From Antennarius striatus (lineage: Eukaryota > Chordata > Actinopteri > Lophiiformes > Antennariidae): DNA of 64,000 nucleotides. A model generated the notes under the pieces. The model was given only the letters and a program-made list of their open reading frames with translations. It was not told where the DNA came from and ran no database searches. How positions within the stretch are numbered: position 1 is the first letter of the stretch; each line of letters opens with the position of its first letter. The stretch lies in the NCBI RefSeq assembly GCF_040054535.1, contig NC_090795.1, forward strand, positions 5,369,501 to 5,433,500, read 5' to 3'. The position numbers were made by a program, and so were the translations under genes. Of the stretch, positions 13,022 to 25,458 are shown in pieces.

Positions 13022-14728
13022 GTGAGTCAGATGTATCCTTGACCCTGTCTAGTTGTGCCAGCAAGCAACACCAACTTGGTAACAAAGAAGAGAAGTGGCA
13101 TGACTGTACATTGTACATCTTAATTTAGCATGTACAGGAAGAAGCTACCTCCACACTCTCTGTTAGAGATGTGGTTTTGTTGCATAATTTCCATTGGCTC
13201 ATAAATTATATTACTGCATCACATTCAGCTGATACCTTAAGAGCCACCATTTATATTTCATCACAGAAATACATTTTTAGCTCTTTTTTTTTGCTCATCT
13301 CATAAGAAGCCATTTCAAACATGGATGTGATTATGGTACAGTTTCAGCATGGTTTACAAATTCACTATTAATATGACTGAAGACTGACAAAAGATGTCAG
13401 GGACAGACTATTTCTGTTGATTCCTTTAGAGTCAGAGCTGGTTAATTATGAGGATTCCCCCCCCCCCCCCTATGTTTTAGCTCCTGTTGTGATGGAAAGC
13501 TTCAGACTTCAGGAGAGCTGAAAAATATGTTTGTGAATTTTTCAGGAATGACATCCTAACTTTTTTTGGAATGAAAAAAAGGAATTTGAGGAAACATTTG
13601 AGGCTGTTTTTTTGCAGCAGACAGTGAATCAATTCCACATGCAGGTGTTACAGTACAAGTAGGTGATCTAACTTTACAGATAAAGCATTTAGAGAAATGT
13701 TATCCACAGATAACCATTGCAGGTTAAAATGCATGTCTAATTACTGCTTGATACAGATTAAAAAATTAGGTCATTTTAAATTGTACTGGAGTTCTATTCA
13801 TTTGTAATTTATTTAATACACAATGTACCATATATAACCTATTATCCCGTTTATTGCTGAAGTAAATGCTTGATTAAAATGAGCAGAAAATTAACCTGGG
13901 ATAAAAAAAAACAACCCCAACCTTTTCTGGCCCCCTCCTCTGTCGTGTGAGAATTTGCCACGGGGCTAATAACTAATATTTAAAGAATTGCCCTTGTGAA
14001 ACCAAGTCAAAGACATGAGACATGATAAATCGGTGTTGAAATTTTCAGAAGTGTTTCTGGTGAGCATATGTCTGAGAATTCCTTCTAACGGCAAACAGTT
14101 TTACCAAAGCTGCAGTGAAAACCATCCAAAAGCAGGAAGTCATGACTAAACTGAAGCATCAATGCAACCTGAATCCTCTGAAGGAACTATGAGTACATAC
14201 TAACTCTTGAATAGTAACTCGATGAGCAAATATTTCATGTTTTTAATACACTGCCAACGTAGAAAGTGTCTTCTCACAAAACTAACAATGTGGGCTATAC
14301 GTGGAAGAAAAGCTCATGGAGTTTTGTTTTTTTTGTGCTTTCTGAATTTCATCAAGGGAACAAAAGGAAATCTTTATTGAAAAGTGTTGCATCTTTTTTT
14401 TTTTTTCCAAGGGTCGCTCAAACACGATGTGTGAAATGAGAGTTGCCTGGGTGTGACTTTTCCAGGAAGCATCCGCTCGCTATTGTCTGCCCAGTCAACT
14501 TCTGCAGGCCCCAGCGCCCTGCCTTCCATACATGAGAGATCAAGGGTTACCAAGGTGCTTTTGAGAGGGGAGAGCTCAATGTGAGAGCAGACAAACCAGT
14601 CCACAAAATACTCATTTCCTTTGCATGTTAGGTGCCCTAGTGGGGATTCAGACAGGGTCACTGACACGGCCACTGAAGTTTTCTTCACCCTCGTTCTTCT
14701 TAATCGAAATTGTTACTTGCCTTTTCAG
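13022..14728. other. Intergenic DNA with a poly-C run
   Basis: No coding exon is recognised. A run of 14 C lies at 13457-13470. A complex block at about 13915-14190 (GGGGCTAATAACTAATATTTAAAG) could be conserved noncoding DNA. The minus-strand frame at 14374-14688 has no family signature. Confidence 0.4.
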
Positions 14729-14858
14729 TGGCTTGTGACCAGTATCTGCTGCCTGTACTGTATGCTCCTTGATAATATGCTGAGTTTGCCCAAAAGAAAG
14801 TTGGTTCAGACTCCGGCTGTTTATCCTGTGGCAGACAGAAGCAATTCATGCAGAAAAG
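14729..14858 (+). other. Weak exon-like segment
   Basis: A pyrimidine-rich acceptor (TTGCCTTTTCAG) precedes the segment and AAAAG|GTAAAAG follows it. One frame is open throughout and is rich in Cys/Leu, then basic (CCLYCMLLDNMLSLPKRK). It has no known relatives that I recall. It lies 1.7 kb downstream of the better exon candidate at 12849, so the two could belong to one transcript. Chance remains the simpler explanation. Confidence 0.15.
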
Positions 14859-15831
14859 GTAAAAGCAAGTCTGTCCACCTCTCATTCTTGCCAAAAAGTT
14901 CAGTCACTGAGCCACAGCATTAACTTGTATTCTAACAAGATTAAAATATATTCGTCCTGGGGATTAGCATAGTTAGGTGTCCTTTTGCCTCTTTTTTCCC
15001 CTTGCACTGGTGCGGTGACAGTGGGCTTTGATCTGTGTTGCGAGGCAAGAGTCCTGGCTTGGACCTAGCCATTCGAGTGCCAAGTGTGAAATTGGCCTGA
15101 TGTCATCCCCATTCTTCACCTTTTACATCTTTCACCACTTTAATTATGTTTCCGCCACAAAGCCCAAGCACCTCCAAGCAGATTCCACTCTGGCTGTAGG
15201 AAGCATTTAGAAACTGTGGGTAAATGACACAGTAGGGAAGGGGGAGGATGGTAGGGAGAGGTCATAGCAAGATGGGGCCCTTTTTGTGTTAAGAGGTAGA
15301 CATTGATACTCTCCTGACCCATCTTGTGTTCACTTCCATTTTTTTTTCCAGCATGAGAACTTTCCCAAATTGTTAGCAAAAAGTGAGCAAGTAGCTTCTG
15401 TTCCAAGAATTTCCTCCTATGTTTAAGTCTCATCTACTCAGATTGCTGATGATATATTTCAAAGATTTTCACAGGAATTCAAATCCATCTGTTTCATTTC
15501 CGAACAAAGGTAACTTCCGGTTATTTGATAAACTCTCGTCTGTCATTTGTCACCTGGAGATGAGACAAATTATTCTCCGATAATAGATTTAGTTCAGGGA
15601 GAATGCGGCTTACAGCCTCAGCTATTGTTCGAGCGTCGGTGTCCCTATCTGAACTTAGGGGAGCGTCCCTGCCTGTGAATATTTTGATGACGGTTCCTAT
15701 TGACGCCATGAATGAAGCACCAAAATAATGGCTATGTGTGCATGTGAGGAACAAGAAATGAATGAAGTGTGTGAGGTTGAGGATTTGCGTGTCAGGTAAG
15801 AATAAAATAAAAGTGATTGTGTGCGTGATGT

Positions 15832-15875
<44 letters not shown>

Positions 15876-15879
15876 GGAG
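15832..15879. repeat. (AG)n microsatellite
   Basis: Uninterrupted GA dinucleotides for about 25 bases, then GACAGA-type imperfect units and a GAGAGGGAG end. Frames reading Ser-Leu repeats on the minus strand here are artefacts of this repeat. Confidence 0.9.
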
Positions 15880-16619
15880 TGTGGGTTAGAGAGAGCTGTG
15901 TGTGGAGAATGGGTTACTGTGGGGTGGGAGGGGGGGAGAACCAGCCACCTGCAGCCATGACAGGCTTTGACCTTCATTGCTCACTCGTTCTCTCACCCCC
16001 TCCTTCCTTTGCTCTCCCTCTCTTTCCACTACTGTTTCTGCCTTGTGATAGAAGCACATTTCTTTTCAGAAGCCGTGAAGAAGACTGACCGTCGCAAGGA
16101 CAGAGCTGGGAACAGTCCTATCTGCTCCAATGCTAGTCACCGTCCGTTAGACATGGCGTTCAAAGACTAGTGGTGCAAGTATGGAAATGCAGATAAGGCA
16201 TTGTCGAGGAAACATGCCTGGGAATTGTTCAAGGCTTTCCCTTGCATAATGTTTGGAAGCATTTTCAAATGTTTTAATCTCACACCCTATGAATTTGATC
16301 CTCCATGAATGTGATCCTGAACTGCCCATTGAACAAGTGGGTGTTTGCATGTAAAGGATTTACATGCTATGCAAATTAATGTCTGTGGAAACATTTGTGA
16401 ATATTTGAGGTTTTTGCCATGTTTATTCCAAACTATTATTGTGCATGTTTCTCATTTCTAGGCCATTTTATCTAATTAAATTTGGTTTTTGTAGATTTTG
16501 ATGTCTGCAGAGGCTCAGCGTTGAATTTTTGCTTCAGCCAGTCTTCACATCATTGTTTTTGTGTTTTTATGAAAATATCCCAACCCTTTGCTTTGACATA
16601 AAGATGCTAGAAACCTGAC
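15880..16619. other. Intergenic DNA, no gene recognised
   Basis: Sequence between the AG repeat and the probable end of the en2 transcript. A pyrimidine-rich stretch with TTTTCAG lies near 16070. No coding exon is supported on either strand. Confidence 0.4.
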
Positions 16620-16637
16620 TGTGTATAATCTTCAAGA

Positions 16638-18605
16638 TTTATTTACTCTTCTTTTGCAGTGGTCAAGAGGAAGTTAATTACACAATTAATACATGATACA
16701 AATTATGTACATTTATACCAAAGAATACTTCAAACATAAAATAAAAAATATCATTGTATTCTACAACTCTGTGTTGTAAATTTATTTAAACATGTTCATA
16801 TATAGATAGATATACGCTGATGAGTAAATTCATAATGTCATACCAGCAGTTTTCATAAAGGCATTAAACTTGAATAGTCTGCATTTGAAGTAATACTGCT
16901 TCTCTGATTCGGCACAGTTCTGTTTCATAAAAAGTTCACACTTGAACTTTAAGGCAAAGTGTGTTTCTGTTTGGTGGATTTTAATTCACACACACTTTTT
17001 GCAGATACACAACAAAACACTTTGAAAGGCAAAAAGTCCACAATTTGGTATGGATACAGTCTGAAACTTAGCTTGATCATACTTGCGTCAATAAAGACCA
17101 AATATTATAAACACGGTTATTTGCCAAAGTACAACAAATTGCAGCTTTCATGCAAAGGCCCCATAAACTATTTTTCATTCACAAAAAAAGAAAACAAAAT
17201 GAAGTTATTGCAAGATAAACAAGCAGTGTAAACACCTCAGATATCTACTCTAAAGCAACACTGGTCATTGGATAGATTTTTTTAATCAATATAATCTATA
17301 TAAATACACATATGAAGTCCTTTCAACAACGATAAGAGATTTCCAACATTTGTAATACAGTCACTGATGGATTTGCCTTTTATGATATATGGATATGTAA
17401 TAAAACTGTATATAGAGAAAGATTTAATGAGAACATCCAGTAACCTGCTTTTATAGTCTATAGGAGTGCGCAAAAATGTTTGTCATTGTCTTTATGCTAC
17501 AGAGTTGTTTCTGTGACTTTATAGGCAGCATTCTAGCCTTCATTTCTTTTAGCTACAAAAAACGATTCATATTGCTGTATAAAACTATAAAAGCTGCACC
17601 GACGCATTGGTATAACGAAGGGAGTCGCACATAATATTTGTTTGAAGGCTATAGACGATCACATAAATGTAAGCAAAAGGCCCAACAAAGCATTTGAATT
17701 AAATTACGTGGGGAAAAAAAATTGCTACTTCTCTCAGTTTCTTACAATAAGAAACTTTCTGTTGATTTTTGTGCCTTTAAAAACGTATCAAAATTCAGAG
17801 TCTGCCCAATTAGGTGTGCGACTGACACTCAAAAGACACCTTCTCCTATCCGTTGTTTTTTTTTTGTTTTGTTTTTTACAATCACAACCAAGGAAACCAA
17901 CAAAGCGTGGTAATAAAATTGTGTTAGCATTTATTTAAATTCACAGTAGCCTGGATGCAGCAGAAAAAATATTCTTTGGACTTCAGTTTGTTTACTTCAC
18001 TGACAAGATAAAAACGTCAAGTGCCAGTTGGGTTAAATGTGTAATGATGACAATCATGGAGAGTAGTAAGCCTAGAAAAATGAAGGGTGTAAGCATTTGT
18101 GCCTACTGGAGGGGTGTTGGGGTTTGGGGGCGAGGGGGGGGGGGCGACAAACAATGAGAACATACCTTTATACAACATCTTTCATAGACTTGATATTGCA
18201 GAAATATCTTTTTTTAAACAATTTATGCTGGTATTCTCTACAGACTGGCCCTTTATTCTATGAAATTATTGCATTGTAGGCTTGACAAAACCTCCCTTAT
18301 AACGAAAAATCACTATAATATTCCTACAGAGACCTGTGGTGTCAGTAAATCCTCCTGTAGAGACTCAGCAGTCCAGTGACCTCATTGTTCCTCTGTAGTA
18401 TTTTTATTTGATTTCTGGAGGGGGGTGTCTTATGCTAGACTATATCTGTGCTGGGGTGTGATAGAACTTTATTTGTATTTATCTGCTGTGGCAGGCTATG
18501 ATTAAACATTCATGTAGGCGGAGTTTTGCAGTGATATCTCTGTAAAAAAATCTATCATAGGATTACTATAGGCTCTTTTTCGTCAGGAGGCTGCATCTCC
18601 GGAAA
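16638..18605 (-). other. en2: Probable en2 3' untranslated region
   Basis: AT-rich sequence directly follows the en2 stop codon on the minus strand and contains no coding exon. Minus-strand AATAAA hexamers occur at 16638-16643 and at a few places nearer the stop (for example around 17930 and 18470), so several polyadenylation sites are possible. The leftmost would give a 3'UTR of about 2 kb, similar in scale to mammalian EN2. The end is inference; cDNA would be needed to choose the site. Confidence 0.4.
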
Positions 18606-18925
18606 TCATTCGCTGTCTGATTTTTCGTCTTTCGACGTGGTGGTGGCGTGATTGTACAGTCCCTGTGCCATCAGGTGCAAAGCCAGAGTGTTTTTGGAGC
18701 CGCTGGCCTTCTTGATTTTGGCCCTCTTGTTCTGAAACCAGATCTTGATCTGGGATTCGTTCAGGCCCAGCTCCTGCGCCAGGTTCTGCCGCCTCTGCTC
18801 GGTCAGATACCGATTTGTCTGGAACTCCGATTTTAGTCTTTGCAGCTGTTCTGCTGTGAAGGCCGTCCGTGGTCGCTTGTCCTCTTTGCTGGTCGATTTC
18901 TTCTTTGGTTTGCGAGATCTTGGCC
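18606..18925 (-). CDS. en2: Engrailed-2 homeobox protein, exon 2 (homeodomain and C terminus)
   Basis: Second coding exon of en2, 320 bases, encoding residues 163-268 of a predicted 268-residue nuclear transcription factor. It begins after a minus-strand CACCATCCAG acceptor and joins exon 1 inside a Gly codon (phase 1). It carries the EH3 linker ([17 protein letters not shown]), then the homeodomain (about residues 178-237) with recognition helix [15 protein letters not shown], including Gln50 and Asn51. Next comes EH5 with [13 protein letters not shown] and the ending KSDSE, which matches EN2 rather than EN1. The family binds TAATTA-type sites and represses transcription in midbrain-hindbrain and cerebellar patterning. 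No frameshift or missing key residue is seen. A longer overlapping frame in another register (18583-18999) is a shadow. en2a versus en2b is unresolved. Confidence 0.97.
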
Positions 18926-19366
18926 CTGGATGGTGGATGGGGGGCATACGGGTGGGGTTGGATGGAGAGGAATGGGTTTGTAAATAATAAACACATCATG
19001 AACGGTTCTGAACAGAAAACAACTTTATGAACACATCAGTTTCCCTTTCGTAGATAAAAACGCTTCGTGCGTTTCGACTGGACGCCAAGAGCCACATATA
19101 CCCAAAGCTGTGCGTAAAGAGCATTATTAGGAATAAAACTGGTTTATTTCGGAGTTAAATCTCCTAATTTGGTAAATTTGTTTGTAAATAGCTTCTCACA
19201 CAACATTGACATCAGCGTTTATGTCAACAGATTTTTTTTTTAAAGCGTTTTTGATGAATTCCAAAAAAAACATGTCTGACAAACTTGTTAAAAAAAAATC
19301 AGGACGACTTATAGTAAAATGCTCACTGATGCAAACACCTCCTCCTCCCTGCTTCTAACCTTCTTC

Positions 19367-19435
<69 letters not shown>

Positions 19436-20604
19436 ATATAGTAATAAGGAATTATGAACCAATGGGGCAACGCTAGTAAAACATCACCGACAAATCTCAG
19501 CCAATGTTTTGAGCGGAAACGCAGCGACGCAGAGCAGCTGCTTCACATTTTCTGTTTTTGTGGGTCATTTTAAAAACAATGATCTGGATTTTAGCAGCAC
19601 TGGATACATATTAATTTTCCATCCGAACGGAGGCCTTTCTGTTTGGTTCCCTCCTCCTGACAGAGTGGAAAACACAGTCTCGTTTGTGGATATATTATCT
19701 GCAGCTCGACAGCTCGTAGTTGAGCCCAGACGCCGCTCCACACGTCGCTCCATAATGCATGAGAACAAGTTGTACTCTACTTTTGATTGACATGTAGAAA
19801 ATATTATAGGTTACATTTTGACTTAACTGCTTGGAAAACCTTTTTTTTTCTGCATAAGATTATGAACAATACCCAAAAAGTCACCACTAGCCTTTTTTTT
19901 TAAAAATGCTGCGTGGTCCATGTGAGCGTCCATTATGGACCGAGAAGCATATTTACCCAAATTCAGATCCCCTGGTGTAACTAACGAGCAAAAATCAACC
20001 AGACAAGAGCATCAGAAATTAATTTACAGACCTGCACATGCTCTGGAAGACGTGCAGCTTATCAGTGCATTTTGTGTAGTAAATGTCAGTATTATTAAAT
20101 TCACAACACCAGGTAATTTGCAAGAACTCTGTCTGAAAGGGACATTTTAGTAAAGAAAAAATATTACAAGTGAGCATCTAATGTCTTTTTTTTTAAAAAC
20201 CCACACATTTCTGTTTAAAATTAAAAAATAAAAAAATACAAGGAAAGTTCAGGGGAATTTATCTTCTCCATTTTAAACACTCTGCCCCCAAAACCCATTT
20301 TGCTTTGTTTTAATGTTGATTCATTCCCACTTCCAATACGGACGTTTTTCATGCAGCCAATCCAATACGGGACAAAATATTCTATACATGAATTAATATT
20401 TTTTCCAAAATCCAAATTCTATTCTTTTTGCTATAAATTTTCTTGTTGTGCGCTGCGCAGCTCGCGTAAAGCTCTGCTCTGATACAAAAAAAAAAAAAAA
20501 AAAAAGTCGGTCAAGGCATACGGGGTCAGTGTTACGGGGTATTTCAGGTTACGGTAGTGAGATACTGTAGTAATAACAATGAACGCATGCACGGTGCAAC
20601 CAAC
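18926..20604 (-). other. en2: en2 intron
   Basis: Single 1.7 kb intron between the EH2 and EH3 coding parts, at the position conserved in vertebrate engrailed genes. It starts with minus-strand GTTGGTTGC and ends CATCCAG. It contains a CA microsatellite (19369-19431) and several poly-A/T tracts. The block at 19500-19780 is richer in CpG. No other exon is recognised. Confidence 0.85.
19369..19431. repeat. (AC)n microsatellite in en2 intron
   Basis: About 31 AC dinucleotides without interruption, inside the en2 intron about 450 bases from the homeodomain exon. Confidence 0.97.
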
Positions 20605-21091
20605 CTGAAGAAGGCCTGTCCGAGTACCTGGTGCAGTACACCCAGGCTGGCCACAGCATGGGTTGAGACGAGGGCTGGTTCGAGCTGGCATGGGAACTGT
20701 CTGAGTCTGAGCTTAGGCACTGGTCCCCGTTCTCCCCGCGGGGTTTCAGGGTCTCCTCTGCCGCAATAGCGGGCTTCTTGGTCCCGGTTACAGTGTGGGG
20801 GGTTGAGGTCCCCTCTGCTGGCACCGTGCTTCCCTCCGGCTCGGTCTGAGGGGCGGCGGGGCTGTTGTGACTCTCCCTCGATGCCAGGCTACTCTCCTCC
20901 CGGTTTGCGCCTCCGTCCTTTTTCCGTCCGAAATCCGGCCGCAGGATGTTGTCGATGAAGAAATTGGTGACCCGGTGAGGGATCTGCAGGTTCCCCGGCG
21001 CCTGCAATAGGGGAAGAATGGCTCTGTTTGATTCATCCGCCGACTCCTGCCTCTCCACCACGTCTCTGTTGCCGTGATCATTTTCTTCCAT
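20605..21091 (-). CDS. en2: Engrailed-2 homeobox protein, exon 1 (EH1 and EH2)
   Basis: First coding exon of en2, 487 bases, 162 codons plus one base, ending at donor TCAG|GTTGG. The start is the ATG at 21091-21089 ([10 protein letters not shown]); this acidic start resembles vertebrate EN2. Residues 23-55 hold the conserved N-terminal block with EH1, [14 protein letters not shown] (about 42-55), the Groucho/TLE-binding repressor motif. A low-complexity Ser/Glu/Pro linker follows (about 60-145). EH2, [17 protein letters not shown] (147-163), is the Pbx-interaction motif and ends at the intron. The linker is short, as in fish and mammalian EN2 compared with EN1. Joined to exon 2 the protein is 268 residues, close to known fish En2 proteins. 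It acts in the nucleus as a repressor and, with Pbx, as a context-dependent regulator. Confidence 0.97.
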
Positions 21092-21710
21092 ACTGATTCA
21101 CTTTCCCCGCTTTACTCTCTTTAACCCCTTTATCGCTCTCCGCGCTGCAATAAAATGTTGCAAAGAAAGCTCAGGAAAAAAATTAGATGGCGAAAGGGTA
21201 AAAAAAAAATTAAAAAAAAAAATAAACGCGCAAAATAAATTGAAAAAAAATATCAAATTCTACTGAGTGCCTTGGACACCATGCAAAGCCTTGCGGTTGT
21301 GTCCTCTGAGAAAAGCATACTTTTTACATATATTCCCTCAATCTTGTGTTACAACTGATATCGGAGAGCTAAAACATGTGCCATTTGCGCACCATCCAAT
21401 TTACTGTTATCCAGTTTCAGTGTGCCCAGCAATGGCTACGCCTAAACTAAACTAAAGGTAAATAAAGAGGCTCCTAAACTGATGCTCTAATACTCTCACT
21501 CTGGAGTTTTGTTCTTATTTTCAATACGAGCCCCCCCGAGTGACGCTTTCCCAACGTCCTCCCAGACACGTGCCTTGCACCAATGGGGTGGCAGAAACTA
21601 AGCCACGTGACGCAGACTCTAGAGCAGTCCACAAACGCCCATCCTCGCCTCGGTAAAGGGAACGAGTCCTGGACTGAAGGGGGGGGGGGAGCCTTATTTA
21701 AATCCAGTGC
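21092..21710 (-). promoter_or_regulatory. en2: en2 5'UTR and proximal promoter region
   Basis: Upstream of the en2 ATG the minus strand is AT-rich to about 21500 and then becomes GC-rich. A TATA-like TTTAAATAAGG (minus, 21692-21702) sits next to a G/C run. This would place transcription start near 21660-21670 and give a 5'UTR of about 570 bases. Two perfect CACGTG E-boxes (21567-21572 and 21604-21609) flank a plus-strand CCAAT (21580-21584). If transcription starts nearer the ATG, these would be promoter elements instead. The start site is inferred, not observed. Confidence 0.4.
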
Positions 21711-22540
21711 ATGCTCTGAAATACTCCCAATAATTCATCGATGTGTTTGAATCTCTAATTTTTTAAAAAAAAATTTAGAATTATGGCCTTAAAAATAAAA
21801 CAGAAAGTGCGTCAATTTGTGTGCCCAGAAATAAAATTTATTAAATCGATAAGAAATTGAAGCGGGGATTGGTAAAGTGAACTGTGGGCACCTCTGGGGG
21901 ATCCCCTATAAAATAGTCCTTTGTTACTACGTCGTGATGCACCATCACATACAGGAAATAAGTTTCATGAAACACTTAATTTAAAATTTCAAGTCGATTC
22001 GGTTTGGTTATAAAACAAAAGAGAAGGGTATATCTGATAGCAAATTAAAAATAAGTCAATACTACTAATTATTCCAGAGACCCATGTTAATAACGTCTTT
22101 TAGGCAACGTGTTGAAATGTTATCTGAATCCACGCATCCAGCCAAGACTGAAAATACTATTATCTGTCGGAGATAGCTCAATGTGTCTGCGCGGAAGGAC
22201 AGTTGGACTGACTTCAAGTCAGTTTATCCTGCCAAGGTTAAATTCGGTAAATTGAATTTCTGCATGTCTGTACAATGCATGCATTCATGCATGAATATTT
22301 ATAGTTATTTAGAGTTGATTTTTTTTTTAAAAATCCTCGAAATTTTAACCTGTGGCTGCAGCCTGCTCTTGGCATGTGCAATAAAATTTATAGCTGCAGT
22401 TTGCAGCAGGTCTAATATGACGTGTTTCTTTCAGTCTCCTCATAATTGGCAACAAAATGCATCAAAAAAATGAAACGTGACAGCCAAAAGAGTCTTCCTC
22501 CAATTCCAATGGTGCTCGAATGTGTGCTCCGTATTTTTTT
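21711..22540. other. en2 upstream intergenic DNA
   Basis: AT-rich, no gene recognised. A GCATGCATTCATGCATG-like palindromic stretch lies near 22276-22296. It is probably upstream regulatory DNA of en2, without specific support. Confidence 0.35.
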
Positions 22541-22544
22541 TTTT

Positions 22545-22964
22545 ATCTTCTTGAGCTTGCCTGTCGTGACGCGGCGGTCGACCAGAGAACTGGGTCCATA
22601 TCCCTTTAACGGAAATCAGTGATGCAAACAAACTGTTTTGTGCACAGTGCTCAGGGTGCAGAGTCGCGGCAAAGACAAAACTTTGGGTAACTTTACTGAC
22701 CAGCGCTAAGTTTCTCCGCCTCCTCCCGGGGCGCCAACGTGCTTGTGTGGATAGCTCAGCCGACTCTCCGCTGGCGTTTATCCAGAGCTGTGCGTAAAAA
22801 TGGGGTCATCGAGGAGCACCAGAGGAGTAGCGAGACTGAGACGGAGTGAGGAGCTTTTGAATACTTCACTTAGAAAAGTCAGTCAGCTGCTGTCTTTTCA
22901 TTATTACAAGCATGCATTGCTTTCTTATTTGTCTGTTTGTTTTTGTGGGGGGGAGTGGGAGTAA
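22545..22964 (+). other. CpG-rich block with a small unidentified ORF
   Basis: A CpG-rich patch (about 22560-22850) lies 1.5 kb upstream of en2. A plus-strand ATG at 22800 opens a 54-codon frame (MGSSRSTRGVARLRRSEELL...) ending at 22964. It is basic at the start and has no family that I recognise. The patch could be a divergent promoter with a noncoding or small coding transcript, or an en2 CpG shore. A donor-like GGA|GTGAGG lies near 22844. Existence of a gene here is unproven. Confidence 0.2.
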
Positions 22965-25450
22965 CTTAACCAGTAGGCACATTTCAGACATAAACAGCAG
23001 ACGCTACTTTGTCGTCAATATTATGCATCACAGGCCGGATACAAGTTTTTATATCAATTTATTTAGTCGTTTTTTATGATAACTGTGGTGACGTTTGCCA
23101 TAAAATACAGACTTTAAGATACAAAATATAACCCATTTTATAAACTGCTGCGTAAAACATCCCAGCCTTGACTTTTTCTTGATTAAACGCAAGTCTTACC
23201 AGCTTAAATGATTTTTGGAGGGGTTTAACAGCTCATTTGCACTTAAATTCACAAACATCACAAGCTTCATGTTGATCTTGGCGCAGTTTTTCAACTACAA
23301 GTTAATAGTTGCTCTCTGTTAGCGCTCTGCTCCTTTTTTAAACGTTATCCCCAAATATAACAGAACATCACCCTCCGCTCCTATCTCACATGTCCACACC
23401 ACAAAGGGCTCATCAGAGCTCTCACGTCGGGCTGCTGAAGAGAAAGTTGGGGAGTGAAAGATGTAATTAGACAGGCCACTCTCATGCTGCGATTGTTTCT
23501 CACTTGTGAAGGGAAGCGCAGATTAATGTTGAGCGCTAAATAAGCAGCAGACAATGGAGGCACAGACAGGCCGCTACCGCCTGGGCTTGGCCTCTAACCT
23601 CACAGCAAAACAGGGATGTCTGGAGGAAATGACACCATATCAGGCACTGAATTATAATCAGAGTCTGTGCGCACAGCTGAACAGACCCATTTCTGAGCGC
23701 CAAAACAAAAACCTGATAATACTACATCTTATTTTGCTTTCAGAAGTAACATTTGGAACTTTTTTTAAAACTTGTTTCTATTTTGAAATAGTGGTTTAAA
23801 GCTAAAAATGATGTAGTAGTTTGATTATATTATTGGGAAAATGTGATTTTTACAAACAGGACGGACCTCAAAATGAGGCGAAACATGCAAAACTCGATTT
23901 TCAGTTTATTTTTACACAGCATACCGTACAGTCATATAATAACACTGACTCTGAGCGTTTATTCTGACTATTCAGTTGTGACTGCTCTGCTTTTGGGTAG
24001 CTGTGATAAAAGAAAAAGATCAAACGTGTCATGTTTTATAAGTCCTTGCAGTCGGGCATCATGTTTACGGAGATGTTCTGTCATATGACTTAATCCAGAC
24101 TGTTTGCGTCACTTTTTTCTGCTGATGAATGTTTACACGCGTTTTACGTCTGTGGTCTTGATTTACACGTAGTATTTACTCCTTTATCGCATCTATCCTA
24201 TCCAAAATCAGTTATCAATCGACTAATGAAGCCATTTAAATCTGTTTTATTTATTTTTTAAAAAAAGGTGCCATGTTATTATGTTTGTTTTCGGGGCCAC
24301 GCTTGCTTTGTGGTTTTATTATTGTTCATCTGATATTAGATAAGCTTTCCTGTTCAGTCCTTAGGGTGTTGCTTGTTTATTAAAATGTTGATTCACGCAG
24401 GGGTGAATCTTTGCGTAAAGCGGAAGTTTTGTGAGTTAACAGGTTTGCACTTATGTATAAGAGCAGAAGCGGTGAAATTACATTATTTATCATATTTAGT
24501 CATATTTTATTTTCTTGGTTACAACTAAAAAAAATATTTAAAAAATCAAATTAAATCAATAGTTCTGGGTTTATAACACGCACTCTCACGCTTATCGAGC
24601 AGAAATCAGGCGCTTGCGTTGGGAGTAGTGGTTGAAGGTGACTTTTAAAAATCACCTGGTGTGTTTCAGCCATTGTTTTAATGTTGCAGTTAGGCACAGA
24701 TGAGTCCTGAAAAAAAAACCCAACCACCATAGATTTGTCTCTGCAATGTGTAAAATCGAATCCAGCTCTGCCAACCTCATTCTACTAAAGCACTAATGCG
24801 TAATTTTCATATTCAAGCGTCAGGCTATTTGTTCTAATTTGCTCCACAGCAGCAGCGTAACGTCCAAATAGCCGCCAGCAAGCTCAACGTCAAGTCACTG
24901 ATCAATGAAGTTTTGCAAAAAAAAAAAAAAAAATCTTCTGATTATTATTAATCTGCTCACAAATGACTACTTTGTGATGAACGTGTTGTTTTTACGATTT
25001 CAGAAGTGTGAATTAAGAGTGTTCGCTAATCTTTAAAGCATAGGCTTAATGAAAATATTATTTTGATGAATATATTCTGTGAGGGGAAGCAGGAAATATC
25101 GATTATTGCACATTTCATATCTGTCAGGTTCTGCTAAATAAATAAAAGCTTTGGGTTTATCTCCTTTTCTCTTGTTTTTGTGTGAAGCAGCCATTAAAGA
25201 AATTTTTTTTCTCTCTTTGCAAGGAAGTGTTTGCGTTCTGTTTCTGGAGGAATGGATATCCCACAGTCTGAACGTCTCTGTTTCCATGCAGCTAAATTTC
25301 AAATTCACTTATAGCCCCCTTCTCCCTCCCTCCATCCCCACACATGCACGCACTCCCGTTCTCCTCCTACTATAATAAATCGCAACCATTGTGCGCATGT
25401 GCCCTGTCCTTGAGAACCTATAACCTATTTTTTTTTCCTGCTGTATTTTC
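22965..25450. other. Intergenic DNA, no gene recognised
   Basis: Mostly AT-rich with poly-A/T tracts (for example about 24917-24933). A complex stretch lies near 23390-23720. No exon or RNA gene is supported. Confidence 0.4.
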
Positions 25451-25458
25451 TTTGGTAG

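Noticed and set aside
1..16600. cnpy1 (canopy-1) exons expected left of en2 by synteny
   Set aside because: I looked on the plus strand for the conserved FACE...EEYEDE and cysteine-pattern exons and saw none; the gene may lie outside the window or be lost.
18583..18999. 138-codon minus-strand frame overlapping the homeodomain exon
   Set aside because: It is out of register with the engrailed homeodomain frame, which has an exact family match, so this is a shadow.
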